NCBI GenBank assembly: GCA_026982075.1 | Contig: JALSHU010000014.1 | Location: 1 to 32,595 of the forward strand | Length of the DNA stretch: 32,595 nt | Reading direction: 5' to 3' | Origin: Sulfurovum sp. | GTDB taxonomy: Bacteria > Campylobacterota > Campylobacteria > Campylobacterales > Sulfurovaceae | Part shown: positions 6,736 through 14,178 of the stretch, one piece after another | Numbering within the stretch: position 1 is the stretch's first letter | Layout: the number at the start of each line of letters is the position of its first letter | Made by a program: the position numbers and the translations under genes | The notes under the pieces: model-generated | Database searches by the model: none | What the model was told of the DNA's origin: nothing | The model's input: the letters and a program-made list of their open reading frames with translations, nothing else

Positions 6736-7056
6736 ATGAAAAATATGATTAAAATAGCATTGGTTTCACTACTTGGCTTAACATTATTGACAATAAGCAT
6801 TGATGCAGCCAGTATTAATAAGGGTCAAAAGATTTTTAGTAAAAAACTGAAAGGGGCATGTGGTTTTACTGGTGCTAAGTTTGCAGCAAGTTTTAAACAA
6901 AAAGAGTGGGAAGAGATTTTTAAATCTGGCAAAATGGAAGAAGAGGCAAGAAAACTATGTCCAAATATCCAAGTATGGGAAAAGAAATGGGAAGAAAACC
7001 TATTTGAATTTGCTTACGAATATGGGGCAGATTCTGGAAATGAACCTGCTTGTTAA
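6736..7056 (+). CDS. secreted three-cysteine protein, paralog 3 of 3
   Basis: This is the third member of the family described at 5479: 106 residues, signal peptide ending SIDAAS. Landmarks are NKGQKIFSKKLK, CGFTGAKFA (Cys42), KQKEWEEI, KLCP (Cys75) and EYGADSGNEPAC (Cys106). The histidine segment of the other two copies (HHTQ or HKHTQ) reads SFKQ here, so those histidines are not needed for the fold, whereas all three cysteines are kept. It sits after the terminator of the cytochrome gene, so it is presumably transcribed separately. It converges on the Cus operon lipoprotein. The function is unknown. Confidence 0.8.
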   Translation: MKNMIKIALVSLLGLTLLTISIDAASINKGQKIFSKKLKGACGFTGAKFAASFKQKEWEEIFKSGKMEEEARKLCPNIQVWEKKWEENLFEFAYEYGADSGNEPAC

Positions 7057-7072
7057 CATGTCAATAGTATAT

Positions 7073-7096
7073 TACTGAGAAGAATTTTTCTCAGTA
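7073..7096. terminator. hairpin between convergent genes, possible bidirectional terminator
   Basis: TACTGAGAA and TTCTCAGTA form a 9-bp stem around a 6-nt loop, exactly filling the gap next to the lipoprotein stop codon at 7097. The T-tract after it is short on both strands, so termination strength is doubtful. Confidence 0.5.
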
Positions 7097-7456
7097 TTAC
7101 TTGCTGCTTCCACATTTTCCTGCTTCACATTTCATAGCTTCATTCTTTTTTGTATTGTCACTAGAACATTTGGTGCTTAGTCTGCCTGTTTTGTCTACAC
7201 GTACACAATCATACAGACTTTTTGTAGTAGTTGCTTTTAGAACACAGTCACGTCTACTGTCCTCTTTTTTTAGTTGATTGAGGATATTCATTTTCTTTTT
7301 TACCAATACAGCTGAACCATCTACCATGGAAGCACCACATTTTCCCGGCCCACACTTCATACCACCTTCTGTAAGTGATTTTGTTTTCTCTTTTTCATTA
7401 CAGCCTGTGAGTAGTGTTAGTACTATCAGTGTAGTTGCTAATATTGTTGTTTTCAT
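7097..7456 (-). CDS. lipoprotein with two MKCxxGKC motifs, last gene of the Cus operon
   Basis: I do not recognise this protein by name. It has a lipoprotein signal peptide with lipobox LLTG-C19, so the mature protein is membrane-anchored. The mature chain opens with GGMKCGPGKCGAS and closes with MKCEAGKCGSSK. Between them is a ~60-residue segment with further cysteines (RRDCVL, YDCVRV, TKCSS). The Cx4C tags look like soft-metal (copper/silver) ligands. Its ATG overlaps the cusA stop (ATGA), so it is translationally coupled to cusA and must belong to the efflux system. A role as a periplasmic copper chaperone or sponge is inferred from the motif and position. E. coli CusF is unrelated in sequence. 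Confidence 0.75.
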   Translation of the reverse strand: MKTTILATTLIVLTLLTGCNEKEKTKSLTEGGMKCGPGKCGASMVDGSAVLVKKKMNILNQLKKEDSRRDCVLKATTTKSLYDCVRVDKTGRLSTKCSSDNTKKNEAMKCEAGKCGSSK

Positions 7457-10400
7457 TTTGTTTCCTTCATTAATGTATTGAGTTGATGCTTTTCATAGAG
7501 CTCAAAGAATATAGGTATGAGTACCAAACTAAGTATAGCAGAAGTGACCACACCTCCTATCATGGGTGCAGCGATACGTTGCATGACTTCTGAGCCTACA
7601 CCATGTGTATACATGATAGGAAGGAGACCCGCCAAGATAGCAAATACCGTCATGAGTTTGGGACGTACCCTTTGTACCGCTCCTACATAGATAGCATCAT
7701 TGAGGTGCTCAATATTAAAGTTGTCTCCTTCTTTTCTTCGTGCATCATCTACAGATTCTTGTAGGTAGACTATCATCACTATGGCAGTTTCAGCTGCAAC
7801 TCCCAGTAAAGCAAGAAAACCAACAATAACAGCGATACTCATGTTAAAGTCTAGTATATCTATATAAATTAATCCACCAAGCAGTGCAAAAGGTAAGGTA
7901 AAGAAGACAATGAGTGTGGGTATAGCCAGTTTAAGCGCAAAATATATGAGTAGTAAAATGACAAGTAATACTGTAGGTACTATCCATATGATCTTTTGCA
8001 TAGCAGATTCAAGATATTCTGACTGTCCCGCCCATTCAATATAATAACCAGTAGGAAGTTTTAAGTTTTCTAGTACTTTCATCGCCTCTTCTTTATACTT
8101 TGTTGCAGATATACCCATTTGTGGAGTGATATAGACAAAGGTTACAGGGGTTGCCATTTCTGATTTTATAACAGAACCACTTTCTCTGTATGCTACAGTA
8201 GCAAATGTAGAAAGGGGTACAAACCCTAGTGGTGTTTTTACTTGAATATTACGTATATCATCTAGATTACGTCTTTCTTCTTCTTCAAAACGTAAAGCAA
8301 TAGGGTAACGTTCCAGTCCTTTATACATGGTAGTAATTTTTTTACCTCCAATAGCAGCAGAGGTGTACTCGTGTATAAGGTCTTTACTAATATTATAACG
8401 TTGTAAAGCTTCTGTGTCTATGTCGATATCTATAAAGAAACCAGCACTTGCTTGATCGGAGAAAACAGACTGAGTGATTTTTAAATCACGTAATTTTCTT
8501 TCTATTTCAAGGGCTACTTTTTGAAGACCTGCTGCATCTTTACCATAGAGTTTTATCCCAATAGGAGTACGAATACCAGAAAGGAGCATATCTATCCGTC
8601 CACGGATAGGATATGTCCATGAATTAACGAGCCCTGGTACTTGTAAAGCTTTCTCCATTTCTGCCATAAGTTTTTCATGCGTCATACCTTCTCTCCATTC
8701 ACTTTGTGGCTTGAAAGTAATAATGGTTTCAAGCATTCCCAATGGTGCAGGGTCAGTTGCTGAGTTTGCACGTCCACCTTTTCCAAATACAGTGTCTACT
8801 TCTGGAAAAGATTTGAGTATTTTATCGGTTTTTTGTGTGAGAGCTTTACTTTGATCCACGGAGATACCATAAGGTGTTACAGGCATATACATGACAGTTT
8901 GTTCATTGAGCATAGGCATAAATTCCCAATTTAGATTTTTATAAAGAGGCACAGCATAAGCAAGTGCACCAACAGAGAGTAAAATAACAAGATATTTATA
9001 TTTCAATCCATACACGAGAAGTGGATGATAAAGCCAAATGAAAAAACGGTTTAACGGATTTTTGGATTCAGGGATGATTTTACCCCTAACAAAAAATACC
9101 ATGAGTACAGGTACCAGTGTGACAGAGAGTAATGCTCCAGCAGTCATAGCAAATGTTTTCGTGAAGGCTAGAGGGGTAAAGAGTAATCCCTCCTGTCCCG
9201 AAAGTGCAAAGATAGGTAAAAATGATACCACAACTAAGGCTAACGCAAAAAAGATAGGGCGACCTACAAGTTGTGATGAGGCTAAAATAACTGCAATACG
9301 CTCCGTATTTGTAAGTTCTCTACCTTTGATTTCTTCTTCTTTATGTATAAATTTATGTGCATTTTCAATCATGACAATAGAGGCATCTACCATTGCACCT
9401 ATAGCAATGGCTATCCCACCAAGAGACATTATATTTGAGCCAATCCCAAACAGTTTCATAAGTAGAAAGGGTAAGGCTATGGTGAGTGGTAATACAATGA
9501 GCATAATGAGTGTAGATCTAAAATGCATTAAAAATAGGCCAATAATAATAATAACAATAATACTCTCTTCGACCAGTGTGACTTCAAGTGTTCGAACTGC
9601 TTTTTCGATGAGACCAGAACGGTCATAGGTGGTCACTACATCTACGCCTTCTACATGAAGTTCAGACATTTTCTTTTTGATACGTTTAATGGCAGCATAG
9701 ACATCTTCACCATAACGTATCATGACAATACCACCTACTACTTCACCTTCTCCATTAAGGTCAGCCATACCGCGACGTTCAGCTGGAACTAGTTCTACTC
9801 GTCCTAACTGTTCAAGGGTAATAGGAATACCTCCTTTAGTTGTGACGACAAGTTTTCGTATCTCATCTAGGTTTTTGATATATCCTTTAGCTTGAACCAT
9901 CCATTCGTAGCCATTTTGGATGACAATACGCCCACCCGTGTCATTGTTGTTATTTTTTAAAACTTTACTTACATCCTTAATAGATAGATTATATTGTATC
10001 AGGGCATCATTGTTAATGGTTATTTGATAAGTGGGTACAAACCCACCAATACTAGCTACCTCACTGACACCATCTACTCCCATCAGGGCATATTTATAAT
10101 AGTAGTCTTGTATGGTTCGTAACTCATCTAATGTTTTGGTTTTAGATGTCAATGCATATTCATAAGCCCATCCCACGCCAGATGCATCTGGACCGAGTGT
10201 TACTTCCATATTTGGAGGAAGTTGACTTTGTACAGATGCTAGTTGCTCTAATACACGGCTTCTTGCCCAATAGAGATCTGTACCTTCTTTAAAAATAATA
10301 TAGATTAATGCAGTTTCATAGGTAGAAAATCCACGTACAGTCTCAATATTTGATGTAGTAAGAAACTGGGATACTAAAGGGTAGGTTCCTTGATCTTCTA

Positions 10401-10581
10401 TAATTTCAGGACTTTGTCCTTTCCATGTAATCTGGACGATGACTTGTGGAGGAGAAAGGTCAGGTAGGGCATCCAAAGGTGTGTTTTTCATAGCCCATAT
10501 GGAACCTAAGATAATAAAAAGTGTCATCATCAGGACAACAAAACGGTTTCGTATACTAAATGCTATAAGGTTTTCTATCAT
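7453..10581 (-). CDS. cusA: CusA-type heavy-metal RND efflux pump
   Basis: This 1042-residue inner-membrane RND transporter exports Cu(I)/Ag(I) by proton antiport through the CusCBA channel. The N-terminus (MIENLIAFSIRNRF), the transmembrane motif GAMVDASIVMIENAHK, and the paired long periplasmic loops are those of the HME-RND class. The three methionines known to bind copper in E. coli CusA are present in the equivalent places: YMPVTPYGIS, TDPAPLGMLETI and GRIDMLLSGIRTPIG. That points to monovalent copper/silver rather than Zn/Co/Ni. It starts 9 nt after cusB and overlaps the lipoprotein gene by 4 nt. The long plus-strand ORF at 9038-9628 is an antisense shadow of it. Confidence 0.95.
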   Translation of the reverse strand: MIENLIAFSIRNRFVVLMMTLFIILGSIWAMKNTPLDALPDLSPPQVIVQITWKGQSPEIIEDQGTYPLVSQFLTTSNIETVRGFSTYETALIYIIFKEGTDLYWARSRVLEQLASVQSQLPPNMEVTLGPDASGVGWAYEYALTSKTKTLDELRTIQDYYYKYALMGVDGVSEVASIGGFVPTYQITINNDALIQYNLSIKDVSKVLKNNNNDTGGRIVIQNGYEWMVQAKGYIKNLDEIRKLVVTTKGGIPITLEQLGRVELVPAERRGMADLNGEGEVVGGIVMIRYGEDVYAAIKRIKKKMSELHVEGVDVVTTYDRSGLIEKAVRTLEVTLVEESIIVIIIIGLFLMHFRSTLIMLIVLPLTIALPFLLMKLFGIGSNIMSLGGIAIAIGAMVDASIVMIENAHKFIHKEEEIKGRELTNTERIAVILASSQLVGRPIFFALALVVVSFLPIFALSGQEGLLFTPLAFTKTFAMTAGALLSVTLVPVLMVFFVRGKIIPESKNPLNRFFIWLYHPLLVYGLKYKYLVILLSVGALAYAVPLYKNLNWEFMPMLNEQTVMYMPVTPYGISVDQSKALTQKTDKILKSFPEVDTVFGKGGRANSATDPAPLGMLETIITFKPQSEWREGMTHEKLMAEMEKALQVPGLVNSWTYPIRGRIDMLLSGIRTPIGIKLYGKDAAGLQKVALEIERKLRDLKITQSVFSDQASAGFFIDIDIDTEALQRYNISKDLIHEYTSAAIGGKKITTMYKGLERYPIALRFEEEERRNLDDIRNIQVKTPLGFVPLSTFATVAYRESGSVIKSEMATPVTFVYITPQMGISATKYKEEAMKVLENLKLPTGYYIEWAGQSEYLESAMQKIIWIVPTVLLVILLLIYFALKLAIPTLIVFFTLPFALLGGLIYIDILDFNMSIAVIVGFLALLGVAAETAIVMIVYLQESVDDARRKEGDNFNIEHLNDAIYVGAVQRVRPKLMTVFAILAGLLPIMYTHGVGSEVMQRIAAPMIGGVVTSAILSLVLIPIFFELYEKHQLNTLMKETK

Positions 10582-10590
10582 TTTGTTTTC

Positions 10591-11739
10591 CTAGTATATT
10601 GAATTGATTTGTGCATCAGAATCCATCATAAAGAGGGCATTATTGACTACATTGTCACCTAATTTTAAACCGCTAAGGACTTCATAATGTTTATTATCTA
10701 AAGGTCTTAGGTCTATTGCCATAGGTTCATACTCACCTTGAAAGTCAGTAGCTAGAAAAGCGTACCAAGTACCATTTTTACGTATAGCAGCTGTTCTAGG
10801 AATGACAATACGTCGTTTATTGTCTGCTTTAGCATGTACTTTTGCATACATGCCTGGTTTAAGAATGCCTGAGGGATTGTCTATACTAAGACGTAATGTT
10901 GCAGTGGCTTCTTTTGTATCTAACATAGGGTATAGCAGTAATTTTTCTGCATTGAACTTTGTTTCAATTCCTTTAACGTTTACTTCAAAGTTTTTTAATT
11001 TCGCTACATTGGGGAGTTCATCTTGAAAAAGTTTTGCTTCCATCCATACCTTGTCTAGATTCACAATCTGAAAGAGTCTCTTTTTTGAAGTAAAAGAGGC
11101 ACCTTCATTGACATTTTTTTCAAATACCCATCCTGAAATAGGTGCATAGACAGTTGTATAAGCATCTGTATGACGCTCTTTTTTGATCGCTTGTATTTCT
11201 TTCTCACTCACACCTAAGAGTTTGAGTTTAATTTCAGCACTTTTCAACATTTCTGGCATTGACATTTTTGCATGGTAGTTTAATGAGTTCAGGTAATCCT
11301 GCTTTGCTTTATAGACTTCGGGAGAATATACTTTTACTAAAGGTTCACCTTTTTTTACTTTTTTAAAGAGTGTATCTGCATAAAGGTTTACAACAAATCC
11401 TGAATACCATGTAAGCACATCTACAATGGATGAATCCTGGGCAACGATGTATCCATAGTTTTCTTGTGATTTTGCACTATTAAGCTCACTAACTTGCACA
11501 GTTCGTACATTAAAAAGTTGCTCAATAGTTGGTCTATTTTGTTTGGTATGTCTTTTGTTAGACTCCTTTAAAGGAGTATCTTTTGCAGGTATAGGTTCTT
11601 TTTTTGTAGGTATCTTTTTTTCGTTTCCACTGTTTCCTGTTGAACATTTTCCTGCTTCACACTTCATGGTATTTTCGGCAAACAGAAAAGGTGTTACTAG
11701 AAAAGATGATAGTGTTAATAGTGTGATGTATTTAAACAT
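10591..11739 (-). CDS. cusB: CusB-like periplasmic adaptor (membrane fusion protein)
   Basis: This adaptor links the RND pump to the outer-membrane channel. It has a signal peptide (1-~21, ending LFAEN), then a Cys tag MKCEAGKC (25-32) and a Lys/Pro-rich linker. From residue ~74 come the barrel-sandwich and hairpin domains: SSIVDVLTWYSGFVVNLY, VKKGEPLVKVYSPEVY, an alpha-hairpin, and VYAPISGWVFEKNVNEGASF. The beta-barrel and membrane-proximal domains follow. E. coli CusB binds Cu(I) with N-terminal methionines; here a Cx4C tag stands in that position. Its ATG overlaps the cusC stop by one base (TAATG), with GGAGAA as ribosome site inside cusC. Confidence 0.92.
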   Translation of the reverse strand: MFKYITLLTLSSFLVTPFLFAENTMKCEAGKCSTGNSGNEKKIPTKKEPIPAKDTPLKESNKRHTKQNRPTIEQLFNVRTVQVSELNSAKSQENYGYIVAQDSSIVDVLTWYSGFVVNLYADTLFKKVKKGEPLVKVYSPEVYKAKQDYLNSLNYHAKMSMPEMLKSAEIKLKLLGVSEKEIQAIKKERHTDAYTTVYAPISGWVFEKNVNEGASFTSKKRLFQIVNLDKVWMEAKLFQDELPNVAKLKNFEVNVKGIETKFNAEKLLLYPMLDTKEATATLRLSIDNPSGILKPGMYAKVHAKADNKRRIVIPRTAAIRKNGTWYAFLATDFQGEYEPMAIDLRPLDNKHYEVLSGLKLGDNVVNNALFMMDSDAQINSIY

Positions 11740-12932
11740 TATAATTCTCCTGTGAGTGATTTAAGTCTGGCTTGTGTTCTAAAATATTCTGCTTTTATAG
11801 ATACACTCTCTTCTTCTAAGTCAAGTTTTTGTTCTAATAAGTTTGTGTATGCAAAGAGATCTCCCCCCTGTTGGATACTTGCCTGTGTCAGTTCAAACAT
11901 GTGTTCAAGCTGTGGTAAAGTTTCTTTTTTCAATATATTATATATTGTATACGCTTCTATGAGTTTTGCATACATGGTTTCAATATCACTTTGCAGGGAT
12001 GATTTATAATCCAAAGAAGCACTAGCCGCTGCCAAAGCTTCTTTATGTGCAGCTTCAGTTTTAAGTTCTTCACTCCCATACAGGGGGATAGACGCACCTA
12101 TTGTAATACTGGCATAGTCATTAAATTCTGCACGGTTAAAATAACCTAATTTGACATATGGGTCAGGTGTTTTATCCAAGTTTTGTATGTCTCTATTTGC
12201 CCAGGCAACATCTTTTTGAGAGAGAGTCATTTGATAGATAGGATTATTATCAAGTTTGGAAAGGTAATAATGTAACTGTTTAGGTTTAGTCATTTTCATA
12301 CTACTTGAAATAGTATGTACTTTATGTTGTACGAGATATTTTAGTTTTGCCTTTTGACTCTCTAATAATGATTTATAATTTGCTGCTTTTATTTGAACTT
12401 TTGTCAAGAGTAGGCTAGCATTCATACTACTGGTATGGCTCTTACTTTGCGTAGAAGCATAAGAGTTATAAAGGTCAATATTTTGTTTTGTAACCTCGAT
12501 ATACTGATTGACTATACGTATACGTTCTTCTATTTCTTTAATGGTATATACTGTCATACGTATCTCTTCTGCAAGTTTTATTTTAGCTGCTGTATAAGAG
12601 TTGAAAATCACATTTTTCTGTGCTTGGGTATATTTTTTTCGAGCATCTAATTTACCAAACCATGGAAACTTTTGTTTAAAATTGATTGACTGATATTGCA
12701 TGGGTTCAAGATCTCTGCGAGAAAAGTTTTCAAATTGCATATCGTTAATGCTAAAAGACAAGTCAGGGTTGTCAAAATTTTGAGAAAGTGAAATTTTTTC
12801 ATCCATGGATGAGAGTCGTTTCTCAATACTGTGAAGAGAGGGATGTGATTCTATTCCTTTTCTGATAAGTTGTTGTATGTTTTCTGCATGGATTATAGTC
12901 ATGGAGACTAGTATCAGAAGTATGATACGCAT
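11739..12932 (-). CDS. cusC: TolC/CusC-family outer-membrane efflux protein
   Basis: This is the outer-membrane channel of the CusCBA system. It has a signal peptide (MRIILLILVSMTIIHA) and then two repeats of the outer-membrane efflux protein fold, rich in long amphipathic helices. Recognisable points are IRKGIESHPSL, the PWFGKLDARKK turn, and PDPYVKLGYFN near the second beta region. There is no obvious lipobox, so it is not lipid-anchored as E. coli CusC is. The track starts at 12965; I chose the ATG at 12932 because AAGGA lies just upstream and it begins exactly at the signal peptide. It is first in the operon cusC-cusB-cusA-lipoprotein. The role is clear from context; sequence alone gives only the channel family. 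Confidence 0.88.
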   Translation of the reverse strand: MRIILLILVSMTIIHAENIQQLIRKGIESHPSLHSIEKRLSSMDEKISLSQNFDNPDLSFSINDMQFENFSRRDLEPMQYQSINFKQKFPWFGKLDARKKYTQAQKNVIFNSYTAAKIKLAEEIRMTVYTIKEIEERIRIVNQYIEVTKQNIDLYNSYASTQSKSHTSSMNASLLLTKVQIKAANYKSLLESQKAKLKYLVQHKVHTISSSMKMTKPKQLHYYLSKLDNNPIYQMTLSQKDVAWANRDIQNLDKTPDPYVKLGYFNRAEFNDYASITIGASIPLYGSEELKTEAAHKEALAAASASLDYKSSLQSDIETMYAKLIEAYTIYNILKKETLPQLEHMFELTQASIQQGGDLFAYTNLLEQKLDLEEESVSIKAEYFRTQARLKSLTGEL

Positions 12933-12983
12933 ATTTCTTCCTTGATGTTTATATTTATGGAACATTTTACAATAAAAATTGTG

Positions 12984-13000
12984 TATGTTTCGTGCACATA
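12984..13000. promoter_or_regulatory. imperfect dyad upstream of cusC
   Basis: TATGT-N7-ACATA lies ~52 nt upstream of the cusC start in the divergent intergenic region. It is short and could be chance in AT-rich DNA. It is recorded because a metal-responsive operator would be expected here. Confidence 0.2.
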
Positions 13001-13035
13001 AAGAAGTATTTATTTTATTAAATCAATAGATTTAC

Positions 13036-13064
13036 TTGACATTGGAAAAAAATTAGGCTAAAAT
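13036..13064 (+). promoter_or_regulatory. consensus sigma70 promoter of the DUF4395/Rrf2 unit
   Basis: TTGACA (13036-13041), a 17-nt spacer, then TAAAAT (13059-13064): a perfect -35, ideal spacing and a near-perfect -10. This is unusually strong for a Campylobacterota-like genome, where -35 boxes are rarely conserved. Transcription should begin near 13071, leaving a ~175-nt leader before DUF4395. Confidence 0.8.
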
Positions 13065-13071
13065 TTTTTAT

Positions 13072-13247
13072 AACATTAAGAGACTAGAAAATGTTTTTAC
13101 AAACCCTGAGTTATAACATCATAGATGTTTTTTATATTTCTTGAGATTTTGTCTCCCCAAGAATTGTTAATCTCAGTGAAAAATAAATTTTTTATTCAGG
13201 GTTTCTAAAAATATTTCAAATATATTAAGAATAGAAAGGAAAAGCTT
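13072..13247 (+). ncRNA. structured 5' leader RNA (candidate riboswitch, attenuator or sRNA)
   Basis: The leader between the promoter and DUF4395 folds strongly. The outer stem pairs 13089-13109 with 13196-13216: 20 of 21 positions pair, with one C-C mismatch and one G-U. Inside are a hairpin AACATC-ATA-GATGTT (13115-13129) and two mutually exclusive stems, TTCTTG/CAAGAA (13138-13143 with 13158-13163) and TTGAGATT/AATCTCAG (13141-13148 with 13169-13176). A 17-codon ORF begins at 13091. The ribosome site AAAGGA for DUF4395 lies after the outer stem. I do not recognise a named RNA family. A 6S-like free RNA is an alternative, given the long closing stem. Confidence 0.6.
13091..13144 (+). CDS. 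possible leader peptide, 17 residues
   Basis: ATG TTT TTA ... TCT TGA encodes MFLQTLSYNIIDVFYIS. The start lies ~20 nt after the predicted transcription start, with only a weak AAGAGA as ribosome site, and is buried in the outer stem. The stop sits exactly at the base of the alternative stems. No run of Met or Cys codons is present, so classic amino-acid attenuation is not supported. It may be a chance ORF. Confidence 0.25.
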   Translation: MFLQTLSYNIIDVFYIS

Positions 13248-13700
13248 ATGTCCCCATCATGTCCAATATCAACAAGAAGAGTAGATGCGAATATGGTGAG
13301 AGTAATCTCATTGCAAGTGGCACTTTTTTCAGTGATCCTTCTGTTTACACAAGAGAGTTTTTTTGCTTTAGTGCTTTTTTTTGATTTTATGGTGAGAACT
13401 TTACGTCTTTCGCAACTTAGTCCTTTTCACCTTGTGAGTAGCTTGATACTTAGTGGGTGGGGTATCGCACCCAAATTATGTGATGAATCTCCAAAACGTT
13501 TTGCGCTTTATCTGGGTTTGGTAATTTCATTTATTTTACTTCTGTTATTTGTATCTGGTTTAACAGTGATTGCAACATTTATAACAGGTATTTTACTTAT
13601 ATGCGCATTACTTGAGACAGCATTTGATTTTTGTATAGGATGTAAGATATACTACGCTATTCAATTACTAAATTCATACTATAAACAAAGGGTTTCCTAA
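13248..13700 (+). CDS. DUF4395 family membrane protein
   Basis: This 150-residue inner-membrane protein is of the DUF4395 type. The N-terminus has the family signature CPISTRRVDANMVRVISL (from residue ~5). Four hydrophobic segments follow, and the C-terminal part holds the family's FCIGCKIYY with a CxxC pair. The conserved cysteines in a membrane setting suggest thiol or sulfur chemistry, and DUF4395 genes often lie near sulfur-transfer genes, but no function is established as far as I know. The ribosome site AAAGGA precedes the ATG. It is preceded by the strong promoter and folded leader and followed 51 nt later by an Rrf2 regulator and a sulfur PLP enzyme, which supports a sulfur role by context. 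Confidence 0.85.
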   Translation: MSPSCPISTRRVDANMVRVISLQVALFSVILLFTQESFFALVLFFDFMVRTLRLSQLSPFHLVSSLILSGWGIAPKLCDESPKRFALYLGLVISFILLLLFVSGLTVIATFITGILLICALLETAFDFCIGCKIYYAIQLLNSYYKQRVS

Positions 13701-13740
13701 ATATATCTCCTTTGTTATATTGTATTGATTTTAACAAAGG
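13684..13740. repeat. triple AACAAAGG motif (inverted plus direct) before the Rrf2 gene
   Basis: AACAAAGG at 13684-13691, its complement CCTTTGTT at 13709-13716, and AACAAAGG again at 13733-13740, spaced 17 and 16 nt apart. The first two could form a hairpin at the end of DUF4395, but no T-run follows. The third overlaps the Rrf2 ribosome site. This fits an autoregulatory operator or a translation switch in which CCTTTGTT masks the AAAGGA ribosome site. Confidence 0.5.
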
Positions 13741-13751
13741 AAATATATAAG

Positions 13752-14165
13752 ATGATAGGGATTTCCAGTAAAACGATTTATGGGATAGCTGCACTAAATG
13801 AATTGAGTACTATTCAAGGGGATGAAGTACTTAAGATTAAAGATATTGCTGCGAATGCAAACATACCTCAAAATTTTTTAGAACAGATACTTTTAGAACT
13901 TAAAAAAAAGGGTATTTTGACTAGTATTAAGGGTGCATATGGTGGTTATAGACTTGCTAAAGACCTTAAAGATATTACACTTAAAGATGTGATTGTTATT
14001 TTAGAATCAGATGTTTTTTCTGATATATGTAAAACAGACAACCCTGCATTAAAACTTTTTTGGGGAGACTTGAAGCAGAATGTCTCATCTGCATTTGACA
14101 TACCTCTTTCAAAGCTTAAAAGTTATCAATTACAAGCAAATGAAACACTCAATTACTCAATCTAA
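13752..14165 (+). CDS. Rrf2-family transcriptional regulator (CymR-like context)
   Basis: This 137-residue winged-helix regulator has the Rrf2 opening SSKTIYGIAALNELS, the recognition region IKDIAANANIPQNFLEQILLEL, and the wing KGAYGGYRLAKDLKDITLKDVI. Only one cysteine (DICKTDNP, near 97) remains in the region where IscR and NsrR carry three, so an Fe-S cluster is unlikely. That places it nearer CymR-type regulators, which control cysteine metabolism with an enzyme partner. The PLP sulfur enzyme starts 13 nt downstream, in agreement. The track begins at a TTG at 13725, but the ATG at 13752 has AAAGGA upstream and fits the family N-terminus. Confidence 0.88.
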   Translation: MIGISSKTIYGIAALNELSTIQGDEVLKIKDIAANANIPQNFLEQILLELKKKGILTSIKGAYGGYRLAKDLKDITLKDVIVILESDVFSDICKTDNPALKLFWGDLKQNVSSAFDIPLSKLKSYQLQANETLNYSI

Positions 14166-14178
14166 ACTAGGAATATAA

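Noticed and set aside
9038-9628. 196-residue plus-strand ORF
   Set aside because: It lies wholly antisense to cusA, has no ribosome site, and has a low-complexity Ser/Thr/Ile composition typical of a shadow frame.
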